In this document: positions 1 through 6,482 of the stretch, piece after piece
How positions within the stretch are numbered: position 1 is the first letter of the stretch
Layout: every line of letters starts with the position of its first letter
Origin: VRUE01 sp036557525
Lineage (GTDB): Bacteria; Actinomycetota; Thermoleophilia; Solirubrobacterales; 70-9
Direction: 5' to 3'
DNA: 18,170 nucleotides
Assembly (NCBI GenBank): GCA_036557525.1
Contig: DATBHH010000031.1
Location: forward strand, 1-18,170
Translations under genes and position numbers: made by a program
Notes under the pieces: generated by a model
What the model was told of the DNA's origin: nothing
Database searches by the model: none
What the model saw: only the letters and a program-made list of their open reading frames with translations

Positions 1-94
1 AGGCGGCCAGCCCACCGGGAGGCGTCGGTTTTCCGCCCGCAGGGTGGCGGCGCGCCCCATGGCCGCACCGCCCGCCGCTGGCGATCATCGCCGC

Positions 95-1978
95 ATGAAA
101 AACCTCAGCTCGCTTCGCCTCACGATTCTGCTCACCCTTTCGCTGACCGTCACGGCGGTGCTCGCCCTGACCGCGGGGACCCCCGCCTTCGCCGCCTGCA
201 CGCCAGGCGCCGTCGACAAGCCCGACCTCGGCTTCGTCGACTCCAACTGCGACGGCATCGACGGCGACAAGGCCGGCGCGATCTTCGTCGCGCCGGGGGG
301 CAGCGACGCGAACGACGGCAGCTTCGGCCACCCGATGGCCACGGTGGCGGCCGCAGTCGTCGCGGGCCTCGCCGCCCACAAGGATGTCTATGTCGCGGCC
401 GGAACCTACGACGGCAAGGTCTCGATCATCGGCGAAGCGGGCCAGATCGGCGTCTACGGCGGCTACGACCCGGCCACATGGGCGCGCTCGGCGGCCAACG
501 TGACCACTCTGCAGGGGCCGCACGAGGCGGTCACGATCGCGGTGCCGGGGATCGTCCTCCAGCTGCTCACGCTGAGGGCGACGACGCCGGCATCGACCTC
601 CTACGGCGTCCGAATGTGGAACCACGGCGAAGCGGCGCTCAGCCGCGACACTGTGGAACCGGCCGCGGGAGGCAACGGCTCCGACGGCGCCAGCGCGCCG
701 CTGACTCAGCCCGTCCCCGCCCCGAACGGAAAGCAGGGCGTCGGCAACCCCAACTGCAATCCCGGAAAGCTGAGCGGCACCTTCAACCCCGGAGCCAAGG
801 GAGGCGAAGCGGCCGGCCTGCTCTCCGGAGGCGCCGGCGGCGACTGGTTCAAACCGTATCCCTTCAGCGGCACCAACGGTCAGAGCGATCCCGAACACCC
901 GACCGTCGGTGGCGGCATCGGCGGCGAAATGTACTGGCCGGGCGGTCTCGGCTCGCCCGGTCTCCCCGGGGCGCCCGGCCTTCCCGGTCTCGACCGGCTC
1001 AACGTCGGCACGATCATCTACGCCGCGATGAGCGGGACGGCCGGCGGCAGCGGCACCCGCGGCGCCGGCGGCGGTGGCGGCGGGATGAGCGAAAACACCT
1101 GCATGCCCGGCTCCGGCGGCGGCGCCGGCGGGCGCCCGGGTGCCGGCGGCTATGGCGGCTCCGGCGGCGGCGGGTCGATCGGCATCTTCGTCGGCGAAGG
1201 GGCCCACGCGATCCTCCTCGACGGCACCGTCGTCCACGCCGCGGACGGCGGCAAGGGCGGCAACGGCGGCCTCGGCCAGCCCGGTGGCGCCGGCGGCGAA
1301 GGCGGCCTCCCCGGGGCCGAAATCTACGGATCCGAATGGGGGCCCGGTACCTCGGGCGGCAACGGCGGCAACGGTGGAAACGGCGGTCAGGGCGGCGGCG
1401 GAGCCGGCGGCGCCTCCCTCGGCGTGCTTGCGGTCAACGGCCGCGCCGTGGTCGAGCCCGACGTGACGATCACCGTCGGCGAGGGCGGCTACGGCGGCCA
1501 GGGCGGCCACGACGGCTGGCAGGGCATCTCGCAGCCGACCGCTCAGGTCACGACCCTGAACGGTAGCCTGCCGCCGATCGGCGACTTCGACGGTGACGGC
1601 GTCAACGACGAAGCGGACGCCTGCCCGATCGCGGCGGGCCCCGGCAACGGCTGCCCCAGCCCGGACGCGGGCTCCGCCTCGACCGGCTCGGGCCAGGCCC
1701 CGCGGCAGGGCGCCGCGACGATCAGCGTCCTCCCCGGCGGCTGTTTCCCGAAGGGCGCCTTCAAGATCCACCTCAACCCGCGCAAGACCCACATGAAGAG
1801 CGCGAGCCTCACGCTCGACGGCCGCCGGTTGAAGCTGGTCAAGGGCAGGCGGCGCTGGACCGCCAAGGTCGACCTCAGCCGCAGCAACCGGAGCAACCAC
1901 ACGCTGACGATCCGGGGCAAGCTGAGCGACGGGCGGAGCTTCAAGCAGACCCGTCACTACCGGACCTGCGCCCACTGA
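95..1978 (+). CDS. Secreted glycine-rich repeat protein with calcium-binding-like motifs
   Basis: Function not recognised. From the ATG at 95 the product is 627 residues. Residues 1-34 form a signal peptide (KNLSS, then a long hydrophobic stretch ending AFA-A), so it is exported. The GTG at 44 in the same frame would put 17 residues ahead of that signal, so I prefer 95, although no clear ribosome site precedes either. Residues 49-59 are an acidic D-x-N-x-D-G-x-D-G-D loop; 62-160 resemble the beginning of a pectin-lyase-like or DUF1565 surface domain (FVAPGGSDANDG, VYVAAGTYDG). Residues 190-480 are very glycine-rich, with GGNGG repeats and a short collagen-like run of G-x-P triplets near 286-299. 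Residues 497-511 (DFDGDGVNDEADACP) look like a thrombospondin type 3 calcium repeat. The tail is basic, with Cys550 and Cys625 that could form a disulfide. It is probably a wall or extracellular protein. Confidence 0.8.
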   Translation: MKNLSSLRLTILLTLSLTVTAVLALTAGTPAFAACTPGAVDKPDLGFVDSNCDGIDGDKAGAIFVAPGGSDANDGSFGHPMATVAAAVVAGLAAHKDVYVAAGTYDGKVSIIGEAGQIGVYGGYDPATWARSAANVTTLQGPHEAVTIAVPGIVLQLLTLRATTPASTSYGVRMWNHGEAALSRDTVEPAAGGNGSDGASAPLTQPVPAPNGKQGVGNPNCNPGKLSGTFNPGAKGGEAAGLLSGGAGGDWFKPYPFSGTNGQSDPEHPTVGGGIGGEMYWPGGLGSPGLPGAPGLPGLDRLNVGTIIYAAMSGTAGGSGTRGAGGGGGGMSENTCMPGSGGGAGGRPGAGGYGGSGGGGSIGIFVGEGAHAILLDGTVVHAADGGKGGNGGLGQPGGAGGEGGLPGAEIYGSEWGPGTSGGNGGNGGNGGQGGGGAGGASLGVLAVNGRAVVEPDVTITVGEGGYGGQGGHDGWQGISQPTAQVTTLNGSLPPIGDFDGDGVNDEADACPIAAGPGNGCPSPDAGSASTGSGQAPRQGAATISVLPGGCFPKGAFKIHLNPRKTHMKSASLTLDGRRLKLVKGRRRWTAKVDLSRSNRSNHTLTIRGKLSDGRSFKQTRHYRTCAH

Positions 1979-1993
1979 CACCGCGCCCGTGAC

Positions 1994-2221
1994 CTACTCG
2001 GTGCCGGGCGTCCCCTCCAACACCTCGCGGGCCTGGTCGGCGACCTCTTCGGCGACCAGGACTTCCCGCGGGCCGGCGGCGAGGAAGTCGGGCACGTCGA
2101 AGCCGGCGGCGCGCCGCAGCAGGCTCGGGATCCCGTGCTCGGACAGGAGGCCCTGGATCATTTCCGCCTCGGCCTGCTGCTGGGCGTAGGCGACCTTGAC
2201 CAGCTTCCCCCTATCCGACAT
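1994..2221 (-). CDS. Small DUF2007-type protein, third gene of the cysM-mec operon
   Basis: A 75-residue protein beginning MSDRGKLVKVAYAQQQAEAEM. The pattern of an N-terminal KVAYA strand, a helix of the type AEAEMIQGLLSEHGIPSLL, and a later strand reading REVLVAEEVADQAREVL matches the DUF2007 family (putative prokaryotic signal-transducing proteins), whose biochemical role is unknown. The start at 2221 is chosen because GAGGAGG lies just upstream; an earlier in-frame ATG at 2248 has no such site and would extend into mec. The gene overlaps the end of mec by 11 bases, so it is very likely translated from the same mRNA. No membrane segment or signal peptide is visible. It converges on the glycine-rich gene with only 15 bases between the two stops. 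Family assignment is by pattern recognition; a role in cysteine metabolism is only implied by position. Confidence 0.8.
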   Translation of the reverse strand: MSDRGKLVKVAYAQQQAEAEMIQGLLSEHGIPSLLRRAAGFDVPDFLAAGPREVLVAEEVADQAREVLEGTPGTE

Positions 2222-2606
2222 CGAGCTCGGCCTCCTCGATCCCACCATCGCGGATCCAGAATCCCCTCACCTCCGGCATCCCGGGATCGGCGAGCGAGGC
2301 GATCAGGTAGACGGCGTCGGGCCAGCCGGCGAGGTTGACGTCGGTCTGGGAGGGGTACGCCGGCGATTTGGTGTGCGAGTGGTAGATGCCGACCAGCTCC
2401 TCACCGGCCTCCTCGATCGTCCGCATCAGCCGGAACTGCTCCCGGGCGTCGATCGAGTACCGAAGCGGGCTGGCCTCGGCGTTCGTCGCCCGGTACACCG
2501 TCCGCGCCTCACCGTCCCTGCCCCCGACCATCCCGCAGCACTCGTTGGGCATGTCCTCGCGCGAGTGCGTAATCAACTCATCGATCAGCTCCTGGGAAAT
2601 CTTCAC
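2211..2606 (-). CDS. mec: JAMM/MPN metalloprotease Mec, CysO-cysteine peptidase
   Basis: A 131-residue zinc peptidase of the JAMM (Mov34/MPN/PAD-1) family. Key residues are complete: Glu22 in PNECCGM is the catalytic base, and HSHTKSPAYPSQTD (76-89) gives His76, His78 and Asp89 as zinc ligands with Ser86, exactly the H-x-H-x7-S-x2-D pattern. In Mycobacterium tuberculosis the homologue Mec cuts cysteine from the C-terminus of the CysO-cysteine adduct. The start is the GTG at 2606, preceded by a strong AGGAGG site (2611-2616); an ATG at 2741 would add 45 unlike residues and lie inside cysM. It sits 56 bases after cysM and overlaps the DUF2007 gene, forming a three-gene operon. With cysM adjacent and cysO-moeZ nearby, the CysO peptidase role is well supported, although JAMM proteins can act on other ubiquitin-like carriers. 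Confidence 0.9.
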   Translation of the reverse strand: MKISQELIDELITHSREDMPNECCGMVGGRDGEARTVYRATNAEASPLRYSIDAREQFRLMRTIEEAGEELVGIYHSHTKSPAYPSQTDVNLAGWPDAVYLIASLADPGMPEVRGFWIRDGGIEEAELDVG

Positions 2607-2610
2607 GTCT

Positions 2611-2616
2611 CCTCCT
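2611..2616 (-). promoter_or_regulatory. Ribosome binding site fixing the mec GTG start
   Basis: Read on the minus strand, AGGAGG stands four bases before the GTG at 2604-2606. It decides the start of mec against the longer in-frame reading from 2741, which would overlap the end of cysM. Confidence 0.75.
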
Positions 2617-2662
2617 GAGCGGGTGTGACCGGGCAGATCAAGGACGCGAGGAGCGCGAGGGC

Positions 2663-3628
2663 CTACCACCAGACGGTCGAGTCGAGATTCTCGATCTCGT
2701 CGATCGGCTTGGTGTAGACGCCGGAGGAGAGGTACTTCCAACCGTCGTCGGGGATCAGGAAGACGACGTTGCCGCCGTCGAGCTCGCTTGCGATCCGGAC
2801 CGTGATCGCTGCGATCGCGCCGGCCGAGACCCCGGCGAAGACGCCCTCCTCCTCGAGCAGCCGCTTGGTCCAGACGATCGCGTCGCGGTTCGAGACCATG
2901 ATCTTGCGGTCGAACAGGGAGAGGTCGATGATCGGCGGGATGAAGCCGTCGTCGAGCGACCGCAGGCCCTGGACCAGCTCGCCCTGCATCGGCTCGGCGG
3001 CGACGATCAGCGTCTCGGGGTTGTGCTCCTTCAGGCGCCGCCCGTTCCCCATCAGCGTCCCGCCGGTCCCGAGCCCGCCGACGAACGCCGTCACCTCATC
3101 CAGCTCTTCGAGGATCTCGACCGCGGTTCCCTCGTAGTGGGCGCGCGGGTTGGCCTCGTTCCCGTACTGGTAGGGCATGTAGTAGCGGGGGTCGTCGGCC
3201 ATCTCGAGCGCAACCTCGACGGCGCCATTCGAGCCCTTGGCACCCTCGGAGTAGACGATCTCCGCCCCGTACATCTCGAGCAGCTGCGTGCGCTCGCCGG
3301 TGACGTTGTCGGGCATCACCACCTTCAGCGGGTATCCCCGGCGGCGGCAGATCATCGCCAGCGAGATCCCGGTGTTGCCGGACGTCGGCTCGAGGATCGT
3401 CTTGCCGGGCTCGATCAGGCCCTCGGCCTCGGCCGCCTCGATCATCGCCTTCGCGACACGGTCCTTGACCGAACCGGTCGGGTTGCGGCCCTCGAGTTTG
3501 GCGAAGATCCTGACCTCGGGCTTCGGTGAGAGCCGCTGCAGCTCGACCAGCGGCGTGTTGCCGATCGACTCGACGATGTCGCTGAAGCGCCCCCCGCAGG
3601 GCCGGTTGAGTAACTCGTCGCGCGCCAT
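2663..3628 (-). CDS. cysM: CysO-dependent cysteine synthase (O-phosphoserine sulfhydrylase type), CysM
   Basis: A 321-residue PLP enzyme of fold type II. It should convert activated serine to cysteine using the CysO thiocarboxylate as sulfur donor. The PLP lysine is Lys55 in NPTGSVKDR, the asparagine/substrate loop is SGNTG (83-87), and the phosphate-binding loop is GLGTGGT (185-191). LVQGLRSLDDG places Arg223 where Arg220 of the M. tuberculosis enzyme recognises the phosphate of O-phosphoserine. The C-terminal part (DDGWKYLSSGVYT, ending in a TVWW tail) also resembles mycobacterial CysM rather than the shorter CysK enzymes. An N-terminal extension of about 14 residues precedes RFSDIVESIGNTPL. 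The ATG at 3628 follows an AAGGGA site. It is the first gene of cysM-mec-DUF2007 and is divergent from the ABC transporter. Its promoter carries the palindrome shared with moeZ. Confidence 0.93.
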   Translation of the reverse strand: MARDELLNRPCGGRFSDIVESIGNTPLVELQRLSPKPEVRIFAKLEGRNPTGSVKDRVAKAMIEAAEAEGLIEPGKTILEPTSGNTGISLAMICRRRGYPLKVVMPDNVTGERTQLLEMYGAEIVYSEGAKGSNGAVEVALEMADDPRYYMPYQYGNEANPRAHYEGTAVEILEELDEVTAFVGGLGTGGTLMGNGRRLKEHNPETLIVAAEPMQGELVQGLRSLDDGFIPPIIDLSLFDRKIMVSNRDAIVWTKRLLEEEGVFAGVSAGAIAAITVRIASELDGGNVVFLIPDDGWKYLSSGVYTKPIDEIENLDSTVWW

Positions 3629-3638
3629 CGAGATCCCT

Positions 3639-3652
3639 TACTTCAAAAAGTA
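3639..3652. promoter_or_regulatory. Palindromic operator candidate over the cysM -10 element
   Basis: TACTTCAAAAAGTA is a perfect inverted repeat (TACTT / AAGTA) with a four-base centre. Read on the minus strand, it overlaps TATACT (3649-3654), a good -10 hexamer about 20 bases before the cysM ATG. The same arrangement stands before moeZ (7677-7690). I see no good -35 hexamer, which fits a promoter controlled by a bound factor. The site also lies about 100 bases before the divergent lipoprotein gene. The binding protein is unknown. Confidence 0.6.
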
Positions 3653-3678
3653 TAGCCGCGGATTCAGGGCGCACCCGC

Positions 3679-3708
3679 TTGCCGAAAGGTCTGAGAAAAG
3701 GGTATTTT
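3679..3708 (+). promoter_or_regulatory. Likely sigma70-type promoter of the ABC transporter operon
   Basis: TTGCCG (3679-3684) and TATTTT (3703-3708) are separated by 18 bases and point towards the lipoprotein gene. A start about seven bases later would give a leader of some 34 bases carrying GGAGG at 3735-3739, nine bases before the ATG. Both hexamers deviate from consensus at two positions. Confidence 0.45.
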
Positions 3709-3748
3709 CGCCGCTACCTGCCGAATCACCGAACGGAGGCAAACCCAG

Positions 3749-4567
3749 ATGGGAAGATCCCGGCTAACCGTATTGACCCTCGCGCTCGCCGTGTCCGCGG
3801 TCGCGATCATCGCCGCGGGCTGCGGCGGCGGCGGCAACACGACCGGCGAAAGCGGTGGGAGCGAAAAGCTGACGGTCGGGTCCGACGTCCCCTATCCCCC
3901 GTTCGAGGAATTCGGCCAGACCAAGACCGAATTCAAGGGCTTCGACGTCGAACTGATGGAAGCGATCGGCGAACGGATCGGGCGCGAACCGGAATTCACC
4001 GACACCTCGTTCGACACGATCTTCGTCGATCTGGCGCAGGGCAAATTCGAAGCGGTCGCGTCGGCGACGACGATCACCGAAGAACGCGAAGAAACGGTCG
4101 ACTTCACCGAACCGTACTACCAGGCAGAACAGGCGATCCTGGTCCAGAAGGGCGGCAAGATCGACTCGGTCGCGAAACTGAAGGGCGCGACGGTCGGCGC
4201 CCAGAAGGGGACGACCGGGGCGGAATTCGTCGAAGAAAACGCTGAAGCGGGCGAACTCCGAACCTACCCGCAGGGGCCCGACGCGGTCAACGCGGTCAAG
4301 TCGGGCGTCGTCGAAGCCGTCGTGATCGACATCCCGGTGGCGGAAAACGCGGTCAAGAACACGACCGGGATCGAAGTCTCCTCGCCGATCCCGACCGAAG
4401 AAGAATATGGATTCGCCGTCGCCAAGAACAACGAAGGGCTGCTCGAAGAACTGAACGAAGGCCTGGCCGAAGTGAAGGAAGACGGGACCTACGCGGAAAT
4501 CTACGAAAACTGGTTCCACCGGCCGCCGTCGAAGGAAATCGTCGAAGTGAAAGGCGGCGCGGCGTAG
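3749..4567 (+). CDS. Amino-acid ABC transporter substrate-binding lipoprotein (family 3)
   Basis: A 272-residue solute-binding protein. Residues 1-24 are a lipoprotein signal ending in IIAAGC, so Cys25 should be lipidated after cleavage and anchor the protein outside the membrane; a GGGG linker follows. The mature part is a bilobed family 3 domain: LTVGSDVPYPPFEEFG near the N-terminus, GFDVELMEAIGERIG, TDTSFDTIFVDLAQGKFEAV, TITEERE with the arginine that usually holds the ligand carboxylate, VDFTEPYY, and AVVIDIPVAENAV with the aspartate that usually holds the amino group. The ATG has a GGAGG site nine bases upstream. The next two genes supply permease and ATPase. Exact substrate cannot be read; its position between the two cysteine-synthesis operons makes cystine or a related amino acid possible. 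Codon use is odd: by my count 37 of 38 glutamates are GAA, while the neighbours mostly use GAG. Confidence 0.92.
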   Translation: MGRSRLTVLTLALAVSAVAIIAAGCGGGGNTTGESGGSEKLTVGSDVPYPPFEEFGQTKTEFKGFDVELMEAIGERIGREPEFTDTSFDTIFVDLAQGKFEAVASATTITEEREETVDFTEPYYQAEQAILVQKGGKIDSVAKLKGATVGAQKGTTGAEFVEENAEAGELRTYPQGPDAVNAVKSGVVEAVVIDIPVAENAVKNTTGIEVSSPIPTEEEYGFAVAKNNEGLLEELNEGLAEVKEDGTYAEIYENWFHRPPSKEIVEVKGGAA

Positions 4568-4604
4568 CGCGAAGCGAAACCCACGGGCGACAGGAGTGAT
4601 TGAG

Positions 4605-4632
4605 AGAGGGGCGCCGGGAAGGGCGCCCCTCT
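4605..4632 (+). terminator. Hairpin after the lipoprotein gene: partial terminator or mRNA stabiliser
   Basis: AGAGGGGCGCC (4605-4615) and GGCGCCCCTCT (4622-4632) form a perfect 11-bp stem with a six-base loop, followed by AGCTTTTA. The T-run is weak. It lies in the 103-base gap between the lipoprotein and permease genes. Such hairpins commonly let the binding protein be made in excess over the membrane subunits. Confidence 0.7.
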
Positions 4633-4670
4633 AGCTTTTAGTTGGACCTTTCGCCGGACCGGGAAGAGAG

Positions 4671-5414
4671 ATGCAGGAATTCATCAACCAGTTCTTCGAC
4701 GTCGGCTTCATGCTCGACCACTTCGGCGAAGTCCTGGAAGGCTTCAAGATCAACCTCGAACTGTTCCTGGTGTCGGCGATCATCGCGCTCACCTGGGGCC
4801 TGGTTCTGGCGCTTCTGCGGCAGCTGCCGGGACGGCCGGCGAAACCGCTGCGGGGGCTGACGATCGCCTACATCGACATCTTCCGCGCGGTTCCGCTGCT
4901 GATCCTCGTCCTGATGTTCGGCCTCGGCATCCCCTCGCTCAGCTTCCTGCCGGAAACCCTCCGGTTGCCGCACTGGTTCGGGAAGCCCGACTCGTTCTGG
5001 CTCGGCTCGCTGGCGCTGGTCGTCACCTACGGCGCCTACATGGCCGAGGTCTACCGCGCCGGGATCGAAGCCGTGCCCGGCGGCCAGATGGAGGCGGCGC
5101 GGTCGCTCGGAATGAGCCACTTCCAGTCGATGCGGAACGTGATCGTGCCGCAGGCCGTGCGCAAGATCCCGGCGCCGATGCTGAACGAACTCATCGCCCT
5201 GCTCAAGGACACGACGCTGGTCAGCGTGATCGCGCTGAACGAGGTGATCCAGACCTCGACCGATATCCAGACCAAGACCTACAACGCCTCGGCGCTGACG
5301 CTCGGCGCGCTGATGTTCCTCGTGATCATCCTTCCCGCGGCGCGCGTGGTCGACAGGCTGATCGCGCGCAGCAAAGGCAGGCTGACCCGCGGCTCCCACA
5401 TCGAGGTCGCCTGA
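4671..5414 (+). CDS. Polar amino-acid ABC transporter permease (HisM/GlnP type)
   Basis: A 247-residue integral membrane protein. Hydrophobic segments are visible near residues 30-50, 64-90, 112-130, about 173-190 and 209-226, fitting the five-helix core of this family. The cytoplasmic EAA loop that couples to the ATPase is YMAEVYRAGIEAVPGGQMEAARSLGMS-like at 123-149, with the usual G-x3-EAA-x3-G order. The N-terminal FKINLELFLVSAIIAL region matches the start of the permease domain. The ATG follows GGAAGAGAG at close distance. It lies after the hairpin that follows the lipoprotein gene and stops one base before the ATPase start (TGAGATG), so the two are translationally linked. Only one permease gene is present, so it probably works as a homodimer. 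Glutamate codons shift along the gene from GAA near the start to mixed GAA/GAG. Confidence 0.92.
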   Translation: MQEFINQFFDVGFMLDHFGEVLEGFKINLELFLVSAIIALTWGLVLALLRQLPGRPAKPLRGLTIAYIDIFRAVPLLILVLMFGLGIPSLSFLPETLRLPHWFGKPDSFWLGSLALVVTYGAYMAEVYRAGIEAVPGGQMEAARSLGMSHFQSMRNVIVPQAVRKIPAPMLNELIALLKDTTLVSVIALNEVIQTSTDIQTKTYNASALTLGALMFLVIILPAARVVDRLIARSKGRLTRGSHIEVA

Positions 5415-5415
5415 G

Positions 5416-6180
5416 ATGGACGAACCGCTGCTGCGGCTCGAGGGAATCCACAAGCGCTTCGGCGATCTCGAGGTCCTCCGCGGGATCGACCTCGACGTCG
5501 GCAGGGGCGAGGTCGTCTGCGTCATCGGCCCGAGCGGCTCCGGCAAGAGCACGATGCTGCGCTGCATCAACCTGCTCGAGCCGCCCGAGGAGGGAGAGAT
5601 CTACCTCGAGGGGCACGACATCTGCAGGGGGCCGGGGTCGGGCGAGGGCGAGTCCGGGTGGGACGTCAACTTCATACGCCAGCGGGTGGGAATGGTCTTC
5701 CAGCAGTTCAACCTCTTCCCCCACCGGACGGCGCTGCAGAACGTGACGATGGCGCCGGAAAAGGCGCTCGGCCGGCCGAAGGGGGAGACGCGGAGGAAGG
5801 GCACCGAATTGCTCGAGCGGGTCGGCCTCGCCGACAAGCTCAACCAGTACCCCGAACGGCTCTCAGGCGGCCAGCAGCAGCGGGTCGCGATTGCCCGCGC
5901 GCTGGCGATGGACCCTCACCTGATGCTGTTCGACGAGGTGACGAGCGCGCTCGACCCCGAGCTGGTCAAGGAGGTCCTCGACGTGATGAGGGAGCTGGTC
6001 AGCGAGGGGATGACGATGATCGTCGTCACCCACGAGATGGGATTCGCCCACGAGGTCTGCGACAGGGTCGTCTTCATGGACGCGGGCGTGATCGTCGAGG
6101 AGGGGCCGCCCTCGTCGGTGCTCGACGAACCGCGCGAGGAGCGCACCCAGCGCTTCCTCGGGCTCGTGCTCGAACACTGA
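5416..6180 (+). CDS. Polar amino-acid ABC transporter ATP-binding protein (GlnQ/HisP type)
   Basis: A 254-residue ATPase that powers uptake by the lipoprotein and permease encoded just upstream. Walker A is GPSGSGKST (38-46), the Q-loop is VFQQFNLF (94-101), the signature is LSGGQQQR (149-156), Walker B with catalytic Glu174 is LMLFDE (169-174), the D-loop is SALD (177-180), and the switch histidine is His206 in VVTHEM. DEVTSALDPE has Val where many family members have Pro. Residues 70-84 form a flexible Gly/Glu-rich insert before the Q-loop. The ATG is one base after the permease stop, with no strong ribosome site of its own. It converges on cysO with only four bases between the two stops, so the two transcripts must end within or beyond each other. 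Codon use is the ordinary GAG-rich type. Confidence 0.95.
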   Translation: MDEPLLRLEGIHKRFGDLEVLRGIDLDVGRGEVVCVIGPSGSGKSTMLRCINLLEPPEEGEIYLEGHDICRGPGSGEGESGWDVNFIRQRVGMVFQQFNLFPHRTALQNVTMAPEKALGRPKGETRRKGTELLERVGLADKLNQYPERLSGGQQQRVAIARALAMDPHLMLFDEVTSALDPELVKEVLDVMRELVSEGMTMIVVTHEMGFAHEVCDRVVFMDAGVIVEEGPPSSVLDEPREERTQRFLGLVLEH

Positions 6181-6184
6181 GGCT

Positions 6185-6460
6185 CTAGCCGCCGCCTGCC
6201 ATGGCCGGCAGGATCACGACCGTGTCGGCGTCGCCGACCGCGGTGTCGAGGCCGTCGAGCACGCGCACGTCCTCGTCGTTGAGGTAGACGTTGACGTAGC
6301 GGTTGAGGTCGCCGTCGGGGCCGAAGAGCTGCTGCTCGGTCGCCGGATGCTCGCCGGTCAGCGCCCGCAGCACGTCGCCGACGTTGGCGCCGGCCGCCTC
6401 GATCTCGGACGCGCCCCCGGTGTGCTGCCTGAGGACAGGCGGGATTCGAACCGTTGCCAT
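6185..6460 (-). CDS. cysO: Ubiquitin-like sulfur carrier protein, CysO (MoaD/ThiS family)
   Basis: A 91-residue beta-grasp protein. Its C-terminal glycine is adenylated and converted to a thiocarboxylate by the E1-like enzyme encoded just upstream, and the sulfur is then passed to CysM. The N-terminus VRIPPVLRQHTGG and the later RYVNVYLNDEDVRVLDGLDTAV...VVILPAMAG segment closely resemble mycobacterial CysO, including the VNV-x-x-NDEDVR stretch. The C-terminus is AMAGGG, one glycine longer than the usual GG end. The gene follows moeZ by 22 bases on the same strand, giving a moeZ-cysO operon; its ribosome site is weak, which suggests coupling to moeZ. MoaD for molybdopterin is the main alternative. 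I favour CysO because cysM and mec are close by and share a promoter motif with this operon. Confidence 0.88.
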   Translation of the reverse strand: MATVRIPPVLRQHTGGASEIEAAGANVGDVLRALTGEHPATEQQLFGPDGDLNRYVNVYLNDEDVRVLDGLDTAVGDADTVVILPAMAGGG

Positions 6461-6482
6461 CTGCCGGGGGAACCTACCGGGT

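Noticed and set aside
478..1566. A 362-codon arginine-rich frame within the glycine-rich gene
   Set aside because: The GGC-rich repeats read as arginine codons one base out of phase; there is no domain, signal or ribosome site.
3764..4519. A long antisense frame opposite the lipoprotein gene
   Set aside because: The open frame is a by-product of GAA and GAC codons in the real gene, which has a lipobox and a full family 3 domain.
6195..6212. CCTGCC / GGCAGG stem as a terminator between the ABC ATPase and cysO
   Set aside because: It lies inside the cysO coding end, has a six-base stem only and no T-run in either direction.
6440..6452. GGTTCGAATCC on the minus strand, like a tRNA T-arm or phage attachment core
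   Set aside because: It lies in the first codons of cysO (TVRIP); no acceptor, D or anticodon arms can be drawn around it and no integrase is near.
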